Shown one piece after another: positions 9,318 to 17,900 of a stretch of DNA of 64,000 nt. Position 1 is the first letter of the stretch. Each line of letters starts with the position of its first letter. The notes beneath the pieces were generated by a model. It did not search any database and had not been told where the DNA came from. It was given only the letters and a program-made list of their open reading frames with translations. The DNA is from Cupriavidus campinensis (GTDB lineage Bacteria; Pseudomonadota; Gammaproteobacteria; Burkholderiales; Burkholderiaceae): NCBI RefSeq assembly GCF_905397395.1, contig NZ_CAJPVH010000001.1, positions 124,001 through 188,000 on the forward strand. The letters run 5' to 3'. Made by a program: the position numbers and the translations under genes.

Positions 9318-10385
9318 TCAACCGGGAATGAGACGTTCTGCCTTCAGTCGCTCGAAAAGATCGAAGAACGCATCTGGCGTACCTTGGTAATCGAGGAAAC
9401 CGGCCTTGCGGCTTTTAGTCATGTCCGTCACGACTTCCATTGGACGTCCGAGATCGGCGTCGGTGTGCCACCACGAAGCAAGCCGGTAGATGTCCGGCTC
9501 CGCCAACCCGTACTTGGCGGCAACCTCGCGCCATTGATCAGTGGCATCCTGCATCCGACCCTCGAGTGGTCGCACGATGCCGTCGAACGGCGCCGCTTCG
9601 ATGCCGAAATAACCGGCCAGTTCCCCCCACATCGTCTTCCAGCGGAACACGTCGCCGTTTACCACATTGAAATCTTCGTTTCGCGCCGCTTCGCTCGTCG
9701 ACGCCCATTCAAGATGCCGTGCAAGAAGGCGGGCATCGGTCATGTCCGTGAGGCCGTTCCACTGCGCAGCGGACCCTGGAAACACGAAAGGCCGCCCAGC
9801 ATGCCGACACAGCGTCGCGTAGACGGCGAGAGTCTGCCCCATGTTCATCGCGTTGCCGGGCGCAAAGCCGATGACCGTGTGCGGGCGATGCACGCTCCAT
9901 GTAAAGCCGTCGCGCGCCGCCGCGTCGAAGAGCCGGTCCTCCTGCTCGTAATAGAAATTCTCGACCGGCTGACGTCCCTGCGATTCCCGAAACGGCGTAT
10001 CCGGAACGGCACCAGACGCATAGGTTTCGAACGGGCCGAGATAGTGCTTCAGCCCGGTCACCAGCGCCACATGTTCGAGCTTTGCGCGTCGGCCCAGCGA
10101 ATCGAGGACGTTGCGGACCATCGCGCCGTTGACGCGGATGTTTTCCTTCTCATTCGCCTGCCGCGCCCAGACGGTGAAAAACACGTGGCTAACGTCGACG
10201 CTCGCCGTCGCAGCCGCGACGGATTCGGCGGACGCGAGATCGGCCACCACGGACCGGCACCCCGGCACCCCGGCATTAAGTCCGCGCGACAGTCCAAAAA
10301 CGGTCCAGCCCGCCGACAGCAGACGATCCGCCAAGGCTCGCCCGACAATGCCGCTGGCGCCGACGATGAGTGCTCGATGATTCAT
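9318..10385 (-). CDS. PRISE-like NAD(P)-dependent enone reductase
   Basis: 355 aa from ATG 10385; an upstream start at 10418 is possible. It is an extended-type short-chain dehydrogenase. The N-terminus has MNHRALIVGASGIVGRALAD, a Rossmann glycine motif. The middle has FFTVWARQ, ENIRVNGAMVRNVLDSL, HVALVTGLKHYLGPF and VENFYYEQEDRLF. The last motif and the VTGxKHYxGP segment match the progesterone 5-beta-reductase/iridoid synthase (PRISE) group, which reduces activated C=C bonds with NADPH. It diverges from a LysR gene 96 bp away, so that LysR is its likely regulator. The bacterial substrate is unknown; an enone or enal from xenobiotic or terpene breakdown is possible. Confidence 0.8.
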   Translation of the reverse strand: MNHRALIVGASGIVGRALADRLLSAGWTVFGLSRGLNAGVPGCRSVVADLASAESVAAATASVDVSHVFFTVWARQANEKENIRVNGAMVRNVLDSLGRRAKLEHVALVTGLKHYLGPFETYASGAVPDTPFRESQGRQPVENFYYEQEDRLFDAAARDGFTWSVHRPHTVIGFAPGNAMNMGQTLAVYATLCRHAGRPFVFPGSAAQWNGLTDMTDARLLARHLEWASTSEAARNEDFNVVNGDVFRWKTMWGELAGYFGIEAAPFDGIVRPLEGRMQDATDQWREVAAKYGLAEPDIYRLASWWHTDADLGRPMEVVTDMTKSRKAGFLDYQGTPDAFFDLFERLKAERLIPG

Positions 10386-10445
10386 TGGTAAGCCTAGTTT
10401 GGTCCGTGGCTCGAGCATACTTCAGATCTCAATTCCCATATGCGA

Positions 10446-10461
10446 TAATATTTCTTCATTA
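10446..10461. promoter_or_regulatory. Possible LysR-binding dyad
   Basis: TAAT-N8-ATTA lies in the 96-bp gap between the divergent reductase and LysR genes. LysR-type regulators commonly bind A/T-rich dyads with a T-N11-A core at such divergent starts. The surroundings are much richer in A and T than the flanking genes. The call rests on position and symmetry only. Confidence 0.35.
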
Positions 10462-10481
10462 GACCGAATTTAGATCATCAA

Positions 10482-11396
10482 TTGGCTACCTTAGCGACCG
10501 AACGCCTGAAGGGCATCATTCCGTTCGTCTACGCCGCCGACGCGGGTGGCTTCACGGCTGCGGCAGAGAGGCTGAACCTGACGAGTTCGGCGGTGAGCAA
10601 GAGTGTCGCCCGGCTCGAACGGCGGCTCGGCGTCGTGCTGTTCGAGCGGACGACGCGCAGTCTCGCGCTCACCGACGCGGGGCGCGCGTTTCAGGAAACC
10701 TGCACGCGCATCCTGACGGAGCTTGCAGAGGCGGAAGCCGTTCTCGCCGCGCAACGGCGCGAGCCGGTCGGCACCGTGCGCGTTGCATTGCCGGCCTCGT
10801 TCGGCCGTCTGCGCGTCGTGCCGGTTCTGTCCCGCTTTTCCGCGCAGTATCCGGACGTGCGGCCGCAGTTGTTGTTTGCGGACCGCTTCATCGACCTGGC
10901 CGAAGAAGGCGTCGATCTTGCCGTGCGCATCGGAGGGCCGCCGGATGTGCCCTCGTCGCTCGGTCGGCGCTTTCTAGGCCGCGAACGGCTGGTCTTCTGC
11001 GTGGCGCCAGTCTATCTCGAGAAAAACGGGATACCGCAGACGATAGACGAACTGCAAAATCATGCCTGTATCGTGTACGGACGGCCCGACGGCACGCAGT
11101 CACCTTGGTCGTATGCCCTGGCGGACGGGCAAGTCGGGCAATGCGTCATGCGTCCACGCATCGTGGCAGGCGACGCTGAGGCACAACTCGCATTCGTACG
11201 GGCGGGACTTGGCATCGCGCAGCTCGCGACGTGGCTGGTGACGGATGATCTGAAGGCCGGCCGCCTCGTCACTATCCTTGATCAAACCGCAACAGATGGC
11301 TTACCGCTCAGCCTGCTATGGCCGGTCGCGCGGCAGTTGACGCCGAAGGTCAATGTGCTGGCACAGATGCTCGAAGCGCATCTGCATATTCGATGA
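10482..11396 (+). CDS. LysR-family transcriptional regulator
   Basis: 304 aa. The start is TTG 10482: no ATG or GTG lies in frame before the HTH. Residues 10-68 form the winged HTH (GGFTAAAERLNLTSSAVSKS, RLERRLGVVLFERTTRSLAL). The rest is a LysR substrate-binding domain (RVALPASFGRLRVVPVLSRF, DLAEEGVDLAVRIGG, LVFCVAP). Its overall form is that of the CrgA/AaeR-like LysR subgroup that controls neighbouring reductases and dehydrogenases. It is divergent from the PRISE-like reductase, which it probably controls. The A/T-rich 5' region and the rare TTG start suggest weak expression. Confidence 0.9.
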   Translation: MATLATERLKGIIPFVYAADAGGFTAAAERLNLTSSAVSKSVARLERRLGVVLFERTTRSLALTDAGRAFQETCTRILTELAEAEAVLAAQRREPVGTVRVALPASFGRLRVVPVLSRFSAQYPDVRPQLLFADRFIDLAEEGVDLAVRIGGPPDVPSSLGRRFLGRERLVFCVAPVYLEKNGIPQTIDELQNHACIVYGRPDGTQSPWSYALADGQVGQCVMRPRIVAGDAEAQLAFVRAGLGIAQLATWLVTDDLKAGRLVTILDQTATDGLPLSLLWPVARQLTPKVNVLAQMLEAHLHIR

Positions 11397-11419
11397 ACGA
11401 GCTCGTCTGATCTGCCCCA

Positions 11420-11640
11420 TCGCCCTCTCGCTCGGATACTTTCGATCACAAAAGCCACGCGGTCGATCTTCAGTGTTGATTCATGCAACGACACCATCAG
11501 ATGCATACCCTGCGTCGTGCAAACGAGCTGGGTATTCGAGTCGCTGTCGATGTACTTGCTCACCAGATGCTCAACAAGCGCCAGATGTAGGCTACTCTCC
11601 GGCTCGTCAACCACGTCACCCGGCTGTCTGGCGCCTTTCG
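11420..11640 (-). pseudogene. AAA-ATPase (AAA_15/AAA_21 type) C-terminal fragment
   Basis: The frame reads VVDEPESSLHLALVEHLVSK, then QLVCTTQGMHLMV and IDRVAFVIES. This matches the Walker B/D-loop region (DEPExSLHP) and following switch region of the ABC-like AAA ATPases seen in OLD/RloC-type and abortive-infection proteins. The Walker A half is absent and the frame upstream is unrelated. The downstream end runs antisense into the LysR 3' end. It is a small relic that could derive from a defence or mobile element. Confidence 0.55.
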
Positions 11641-11853
11641 TCGTCAGCACGCGACGCTTACAGCGTTCATCACGGCCGTTGTCCGCCCCGTAATAAAGGT
11701 AACGTCACATTTCTAAAGCGGCTTGCGGTCGGCCGGCTAAGGCAAATTGGCGTTAAATACTTGACAGCGCTACCAGTTTTCCGGCGACAGCTCTTTGCGG
11801 CAGGAGCCCGGCAGTGGCTCCACCGGCAGGCACGACACGTTGGGGTATTTATC

Positions 11854-12360
11854 ATGAGCGGACGCAAGCTTGGCCTTATCGTTGTGGCAGTGGCGGCAGC
11901 CGCGGCACTTCTCGGAAGCGGCACCGCGGAGGCGCGCGGATTTGGACATGGGTACGGGCATGGGTACCACGGGCATGGGTACGGGTACGGGCACAGGCAC
12001 TTTGGCGTGGGCGTGTTTGTCGGCCCTGGCTGGGGTCCGGGATGGGGTGGTGGCTGGGGTTATCCGGATTACCCCGGCTACTATCCACCGCCAGCCGTGG
12101 TTGCCGTGCCAACGCAGCCGCCGCAGTACATCGAGCAGGGCGCCGACGGCAATCCGATCGTTGCACCAGCCGACCCGGGCCTGGGTGGTGGTTATGGGGG
12201 GCCAGCTGGCGGTGCCGGCGGCGCGCCGGTTGCCGGGAACAATGAGAATCCGAATCAGTTCTGGTACCACTGCACGCGGCCGGAAGGCTACTACCCGTAT
12301 GTGAAGACCTGCCCAGGCGCCTGGGAACAGGTGCCCGCGCATCCTCCGGCCGGGTCCTGA
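11854..12360 (+). CDS. Exported glycine/tyrosine/proline-rich protein
   Basis: 168 aa from ATG 11854; the open frame extends upstream without a plausible start. A signal peptide (MSGRKLGLIVVAVAAAAALL ending in EARG) is followed by a Gly/His/Tyr repeat region (GHGYGHGYHGHGYGYGH) and a GPGWGPGWGGGWGY stretch. Next come a Pro-rich segment, and then QFWYHCTRPEGYYPYVKTCP with two cysteines. This is a common Burkholderiales envelope protein type with the C-terminal W/Y-x-C...C module. The His-rich run might bind metal. It is followed 18 bp later by a glycine-zipper lipoprotein in the same operon. Function unknown. Confidence 0.8.
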   Translation: MSGRKLGLIVVAVAAAAALLGSGTAEARGFGHGYGHGYHGHGYGYGHRHFGVGVFVGPGWGPGWGGGWGYPDYPGYYPPPAVVAVPTQPPQYIEQGADGNPIVAPADPGLGGGYGGPAGGAGGAPVAGNNENPNQFWYHCTRPEGYYPYVKTCPGAWEQVPAHPPAGS

Positions 12361-12378
12361 GACAGGGAGGAAACGATC

Positions 12379-12906
12379 ATGAATACGCGTTCCATCGCTT
12401 TATTGCTGACCTCCACGCTCGCGCTCGGCGCCTGCGCGGTGCTGCCGTCGGGCCCAAGCGTGATGGCATTACCGGGCACCGGCAAGAATTTCGATCAGTT
12501 TCGGTCTGAGGACTACAACTGTCGTCAGTATGCGTTCGGACAGGTGGGTGGCACCACGGCGCAGGACAACGCCAACGCCAGTGCAGTCGGTAGCGCGGCG
12601 ATCGGTACCGCGCTGGGCGCCGCAGCCGGTGCCGCATTCGGTGGCGGCTCTGGTGCTGCGGTCGGTGCCGGCGTCGGCCTGCTGACGGGTGCCGCGGTTG
12701 GTGCGGGCAACTCGTACCAGTCGGGCTACGGCACGCAGCAGCGTTACGACTCGGCGTACACGCAATGCATGTACGCGAGCGGCAATCGTGTGCCGGTGTA
12801 CGGCACCATGGCATCGCAGATGACACCGCGCCGCGCGGCTGCCGTGCCGCCGCCGAACTACCTGCCGTACTACCCGCCGCCTCCGCCGCCCGGCTATATG
12901 CGCTGA
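12379..12906 (+). CDS. Glycine-zipper lipoprotein
   Basis: 175 aa. The ribosome-binding site AGGGAGGAAAC precedes ATG 12379. The lipobox is LALGAC, with lipidated Cys19. After a FRSEDYNCRQYA segment comes a glycine-zipper domain: SAAIGTALGAAAGAAFGGGS followed by GAAVGAGVGLLTGAAVGAG, roughly residues 70-115. The C-terminus is Pro-rich, ending YYPPPPPPGYMR. Glycine zippers usually form membrane-associated helical hairpins, so an outer-membrane-anchored structural role is likely. It is the second gene of a two-gene operon with the Gly/Tyr-rich protein and is followed by a clear terminator. Confidence 0.85.
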   Translation: MNTRSIALLLTSTLALGACAVLPSGPSVMALPGTGKNFDQFRSEDYNCRQYAFGQVGGTTAQDNANASAVGSAAIGTALGAAAGAAFGGGSGAAVGAGVGLLTGAAVGAGNSYQSGYGTQQRYDSAYTQCMYASGNRVPVYGTMASQMTPRRAAAVPPPNYLPYYPPPPPPGYMR

Positions 12907-12939
12907 AGTTCGGTTGGTTGGTTAGGCTGGTTGGTTGGC

Positions 12940-12966
12940 AAGCGCGCTTCGGCGCGCTTTTCTTTT
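12940..12966 (+). terminator. Rho-independent terminator after the lipoprotein gene
   Basis: An 8-bp perfect stem, AAGCGCGC / GCGCGCTT, with a TTCG tetraloop, is followed by TTCTTTT. It ends the operon 11854-12906. Confidence 0.9.
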
Positions 12967-12968
12967 GG

Positions 12969-13274
12969 CGTAAGCTGCCGGACCAGCGCCGGGACTTCGC
13001 GCGTATCCACGTGCAGAACCCGCGCGGCTGCATCTCGGCTTTGCTGCCCTCGCTCAACTCCTCGCAGTTACGCGCGAGCGTGGCGAACTGGTTGCGTTCG
13101 TCGCCCTGATAATAGTAGCGCAGTCGATCCACCCATAACGTGCCCGCTCCTGTTCGCCTGAGAGCGCGAACAGCCACGCGGTACGCGCGATGGCCGCTTC
13201 GGGGTCGGTGGCTGCCTCCGGTACCCGCGCGGCCGAGGGCAAAGACAGGCTGGTCCCGCCCCGGCCCCGGAACC
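12969..13274 (-). pseudogene. Decayed unrecognised gene
   Basis: The minus strand shows protein-like sequence split over two frames: PEAAIARTAWLFALSGEQERA in one, and WVDRLRYYYQGDERNQFATL followed by ARNCEELSEGSKAEMQPRG in the next. The shift is near 13135. The composition (helical, amphipathic) resembles a real protein C-terminus rather than random frame noise. No family is recognised. It sits between a terminator and the truncated carboxymuconolactone decarboxylase. Confidence 0.35.
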
Positions 13275-13600
13275 TCAATCGAGCGGGAGCTGGATCCCTG
13301 CCTCTGCGAAAACCTCGCGCACGACGGCCAATCCGTTTAGCGCGGCGGGAAAACCGGCGTAGACCGCCATCTGCATCACCACCTCAACCACCTCACCAGG
13401 TTTGCAACCCACATGCAATGCGGCATGTACATGCATACGAAGTTGGGGTAACGCATTTCCCAGTGCGCATAGCGCTGCGACTGTGGCCAATTCCCGTTCG
13501 CGCAAGCCAAGCCCTTTTCGCGTGTAGATGTCGCCGAACGGGAACTCAAAGTCCGGGAACGATTTTGCCAATGATTCGACCACTTGAAGACCTGCCAAGC
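13275..13600 (-). pseudogene. Carboxymuconolactone decarboxylase-family protein, 5'-truncated
   Basis: The core is well kept: [60 protein letters not shown] and [20 protein letters not shown]. This is the CMD/PcaC fold (gamma-carboxymuconolactone decarboxylase or alkylhydroperoxidase-like). The usual first 25-30 residues are missing. Upstream of about 13600 the frame is antisense to a recombinase fragment, so the ORF reaching 13781 is a chance fusion. A chimeric protein from an ATG at 13781 cannot be excluded. Confidence 0.7.
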
Positions 13601-13601
13601 C

Positions 13602-13808
13602 ATCCACCGGCGGACAAAGAATCTGCGCGCCGCGCAGTTGCTCCTTGGTCACACGAAGATCGAGAGCACGGTGAGATATTTGGGCATCGAGGTCGATGAT
13701 GCCCTGGAAATGGCGGAGCAGCTCATCTACGAATCCGCTCAAGTCAAAGGGCAGGCGAACGTTGCGGCTGCGCGGCATCAACTCGATGTCCGACGCCCAC
13801 TGCCCTAG
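13602..13808 (+). pseudogene. Tyrosine recombinase C-terminal fragment
   Basis: The frame reads [20 protein letters not shown], then [19 protein letters not shown]. This is the end of the same small integrase family as the fragment at 8684, and it includes the catalytic tyrosine (VRYLGI). About 20 residues overlap the 8684 fragment with different DNA sequence. The two pieces are therefore from two separate genes, not one gene split in two. The junction at about 13600 truncates the carboxymuconolactone decarboxylase. Confidence 0.8.
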
Positions 13809-13814
13809 AACGCC

Positions 13815-14438
13815 TCAAGGCGCCTGTGCGAACGCGACGTCAATCGTCACGTGTACAGCGTCGCTTACTCCAGGGAACCACGTCGACAGACCAAACTTCT
13901 GCAGGCTGATGTCTCCGGACGCCGCGAATTCCAGCGGGCCATCGTTCGGTGGTTGTATGGCGCCGGGGACCTGCGTAACCAAAAAATCTACCGGGCACAC
14001 GACACCGTGCATCGTCAAGTCTCCGTGAAGCCAGCCACTGCCCGCCTGATCTCGCACAAACCGAGTGCTGACGAAGCGGATCTCGGGGTAGTGAGCCTCG
14101 TCAAGCATGCCACTGCCCCGTACGATGGGTGACAGGAAGCGTGGGCGTGTTTCTACGCTCGCGACGTCGATCTTGACCGCCACCTGAGCATAGTCACCGC
14201 TGACGCCCCGCTCCAGTTGCGCGTCCACGCGCGTAAAGCGCATCCGGAGCGGTTTGTGGGACACGTTCACATCGAAGAAGACGTTTGCACGCTGCAGGAC
14301 ATAATGCGCCGGCAGCAAGTCCACGTCGGTCGGTCGCGCCTGACCGACGGCTCCTGCCAGCAAGGAAAACGTGGCAAAGACGATCCCGGCGATCACGCGC
14401 CGTCGGGCAGCATAGGACCAGAGCGAAAAGTCGTGCAC
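13815..14438 (-). CDS. YceI-family periplasmic protein
   Basis: 207 aa. The start is GTG 14438, with GGAG 6 bp upstream; the longer frame to 14495 is less likely. A signal peptide (MHDFSLWSYAARRRVIAGIV, FATFSLLAGAVGQA) is followed by a YceI lipocalin-like domain: HYVLQRANVFFDVNVSHKPL, RPRFLSPIVRGSGMLDEAHY, PEIRFVSTRFVRD and LTMHGVVCPVDFLV. YceI proteins bind isoprenoid or polar lipids in the periplasm and are often linked to respiratory or stress genes. It is adjacent to the RidA remnant, with no clear operon partner. Confidence 0.85.
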   Translation of the reverse strand: MHDFSLWSYAARRRVIAGIVFATFSLLAGAVGQARPTDVDLLPAHYVLQRANVFFDVNVSHKPLRMRFTRVDAQLERGVSGDYAQVAVKIDVASVETRPRFLSPIVRGSGMLDEAHYPEIRFVSTRFVRDQAGSGWLHGDLTMHGVVCPVDFLVTQVPGAIQPPNDGPLEFAASGDISLQKFGLSTWFPGVSDAVHVTIDVAFAQAP

Positions 14439-14597
14439 GGCGACTCCTTGTCGAAAGATCGTGCTCCCTCCTGTAAACACTTGACGGGGGGGCAATATTC
14501 CCTCGACGCTGCAACCTCGTATGCAAGATCACGATGCATTCCGAGATGGACGGCGCGCTTGCGCCGTGCCCTGCCGCGTTTTGTCCGATCCCCTGCG

Positions 14598-14981
14598 CTA
14601 TGCCGGCCGCACGGTGCAAATGAAATCCACGTCCACCGATGCGCCCTACGGCAATTGCAGGACACCGATGGACGAGCGCGTATGTATGCCGACCTCGCCC
14701 AGCACCGAATACAAGACGTCGGAGGCGCCGTCGGCGACTTCGCTTTGTATCGTGAAGTCCGGCGCGCTTCGCACGAATACGTTGATGCGCGGCACGGCCT
14801 GGATGGCGTCGAGCGTGCCGCAGCTTTTTTTGATCAGCGCCAGCGCGCGCAGCGTCGACGCCACTGCCGTACGACGCGCCTCGTCGAGCGAGATGGACTC
14901 GCCCACGATTCCGACGAAGCACACCACGTTTCCTACCCGCGGGATCTGGCGGGCAATGCGCCAAAGTCCGCTCGCTTCCGG
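14598..14981 (-). pseudogene. RidA-family (YjgF/UK114) protein with nonsense codon
   Basis: The frame reads GLWRIARQIPRVGNVVCFVG, IVGESISLDEARRTAVAST, INVFVRSAPDFTIQSEVADG and GEVGIHTRSSIGVLQLP, then TAG at 14646-14648. It continues in the same frame as GASVDVDFICTVRPA before a second stop. The family normally reads through this point with a hydrophobic residue and ends with the V-V/I-E segment. No good start codon is seen; the reading frame begins within the end of the RND gene. RidA deaminates reactive enamines and imines. It is the last gene of the GntR-linked operon and is probably inactive. Confidence 0.6.
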
Positions 14982-14990
14982 GACCTCCCG

Positions 14991-17900
14991 TCAAGCGTCC
15001 TCGCGCGTTCCGGCAGGCGTGTCGAGCTTGTCTCCGAGCACTCGCCTGACCGAGACATAGAACACAGGAATCAACAGCAGTCCAAGTACCGTCGCCGCGA
15101 GCATCCCGCCGATGACGCCGATGCCGAGTTCATGGCGGGACGCCGCGCCGGCGCCCGTCGATACCACGAGGGGGAACACACCGAGGATGAACGCCATCGA
15201 GGTCATCAGGATCGGGCGCAGGCGCAGCCTTGCCGCAGCGACGACCGCGTCATAAAGGCTCAGTCCGCGAGCCTGTCCTTCGACTGCGAATTCGACGATC
15301 AGGATGGCGTTCTTCGCGGCGAGGCCGATGACGGTGACGAGGCCGATCTTGAAGTAGATGTCGTTCGGCACGTTTTGCCACAGGCAGAAGACCAGCATGC
15401 CGAGCATCCCGATGGGGGCTACCAGCAGTACCGAGGCAGGGATCGACCAGCTCTCGTAGAGCGCGGCGAGGCACAGGAACACCACGACGATGGAGAGCGC
15501 CATCAGCGTGGTCGCGGAGGATCCAGCCAGCAGCTCCTGATAGGACTGCCCCGTCCAGTCCGCAGAAAAGCCCGGCGGCAGCTTCTGGTCGATGATGTTC
15601 TGGAGCACCTGCATGGCCTGCCCTGTCGAATAGCCCGATGCCGGATTGCCCACGATTTCGATAGCGGAATAGCCGTCATAGCGCGGTTGCACAGTGGGTG
15701 CGACCGCCCAGTTGGTGCTGACCACGCTGGATAGCGGGACGATGTTGTAAGGACTGACCAGCGTGTTGGCCGCCGATGGGTTCACCGGTGCATGCGTCGC
15801 CGCTGTGGCGGGCGAGCCGGCGTTCGTCGTGCCGGCAGCGTTAGGCGCGGGCGTAAACAGGTGCCGGAACGCATCGATGCCCATGCGGAATGGCGCGTCC
15901 GCCTGGATGTACACGCGCTTGACGCGGCCCCCGTACGTGAACTGGTTCACGAAGAACGGCGCCAGTTCCATCTGAATCGTGTTGTAGACATCCGTCAGCG
16001 ACAGTCCCATGGACTCCGCCTGCGTGCGGTCCACCGCGATGTGCAATTGCTGCGCGCTCGGCAGCGAATTGGCGCGGATGCCGTAGAGATCGGGGCTCTT
16101 GCCGGCTTCCTCGAGCAGTGTTTTCTCGGCGGCCTCCAGTTGGTCACGCGACTGCCCGCTCCTCGCCTGCAGGTACATGTCGATGCCGCCAAACTGGCTC
16201 AATCCGCGGATCGTCGGCAGATCGGTCGCGAAGATCTGCGCCTCGGTGACGCCATGCAGGATCTGGTTGACCTGCGGAATCAGCGCCATCGCGCTCTGCG
16301 ATCGCTGGCTCCAGTCGGTCAGCTTGATGAACGTCATGCCGACGTTCTCGCTCGTGCCGACGAAGCTGAAGCCGACCGGCTGAAACATGGCATTGATGTC
16401 CTTCCCGATCGGGCTGTGGAGAAGCTTGTCGCGGACTTCGCCCATGACGCGTCTCGTGCTGGCGAGCGTCGATCCCGACGGCAGGTTCACGAGCACGAGG
16501 ATGAAGCCCTGATCCTCGTCCGGCACGAAGCCTGTTGGCAGCTTCGTGTACAGGAAGCCCGCCAGCACGACGAACAGCACGAAGCCCATCATCCATCGCG
16601 GCGCATGACGGACGGCGCGGCTGACGTGGCCAATGTAGGTGCGCGACATCCACCCGAAACCGCGATCGAACCAGCGGAAGACCAGTCCTTTATTGTCGGG
16701 GTGGACCGGCCTCAGGATGGCGGCGCACAGCGACGGCGTGAACGACATGGCCAGGAACGCGGAGAAGATCATCGACACGGCGATGGTCAATGCAAACTGG
16801 GCGTAGATGATGCCCGTCGCGCCTGGCTGCAGCGCGGACGGTACGAACACCGCTGACAGCACCACCGTAATCGCGATGATGGCGCCCGTGATCTGCCGCA
16901 TGGCCTTGTGCGTGGCGGCTTTGGGCTCGGTGCCCTCCTCGCTCATGATGCGCTCGACGTTCTCTATCACTACGATCGCGTCGTCGACCACGATACCGAT
17001 CGCCAGCACCATGCCGAACAGCGTAAGTTGATTGAGCGTGTAGTGCAGCAGCGAAAGGCCGATGAACGTGCCCAACAGCGCCACGGGAATGACAAGCGTG
17101 GGAATGATGGTGGCCCGGAGATTCTGCAGGAACACCAGCATCACGATGAACACGAGCGCGATCGCTTCGATCAGCGTGTGAACCACATCGGTGATCGAGG
17201 CCGTGATGAATGGCGTGGTGTCATAGGGCACGCTCCACGTCACCCCGGCGGGCAGATCCCGGGCAAGCGACGCCATCTGTGCCTTGACCGCATTGGCGAC
17301 CGACAACGCGTTGGCACCGGGCAGCAGGAAGACCGCCATCCCACCGGCGGGCTTGCCGTCATAGACCGGTGCGATACCGTACGTCTGCGCGCCGAAGCTG
17401 ACCCGCGCCACGTCGGAGAGCCGCACCGTCGTGCCGTCGCTTCTCGACAGCAGGATGATGTCGCGGAACTGTTGCAGCGATGAGAACAGGCTGTCGCCGG
17501 ATACCGTTGCCGTGAAGACCTGCCCCTTCACGGCCGGGTCCGCACCGAGCGACCCCGCCGCGAACTGTGCGTTCTGGGAATTGACTGCGTTCAGCACCTG
17601 CGTCGTCGACAGCCCATAGCCCTGCAGCTTGTCGGGATCGATCCAGATGCGCGCCGCATATTCCGAGCCGAGCAGCGTCGTGTTGCCCACCCCGCTGATC
17701 CGCCCGATCACCGGCTGGATCTGCGACGCGAGGATGTCGCTCAGCCGCGGCGCGTCTACCGCGGGACTGTTCGAGCGCAAGGCAATGAACATCAGGATGT
17801 CCGGACTGGCCTTGGCCACGACGACGCCCTGCTGGGTTACCTGCGCGGGCAGCAGTGGCGTGGCCAGCGTCACCTTGTTCTGCACCTGCACCTGCGCGAT

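Noticed and set aside
9216-10391. Long plus-strand ORF (391 codons) antisense to the PRISE-like reductase
   Set aside because: No start signal or family match; composition is Arg/Pro/His-rich as expected for the reverse frame of a GC-rich gene that has clear motifs on the other strand.
8684-13808. One recombinase gene split by an insertion between 9245 and 13602
   Set aside because: The two pieces overlap by about 20 residues with different DNA, so they derive from two genes.
14217-15734. Long plus-strand ORF (505 codons) antisense to YceI, RidA and RND
   Set aside because: It crosses three recognised genes on the opposite strand and has no protein-like segments.
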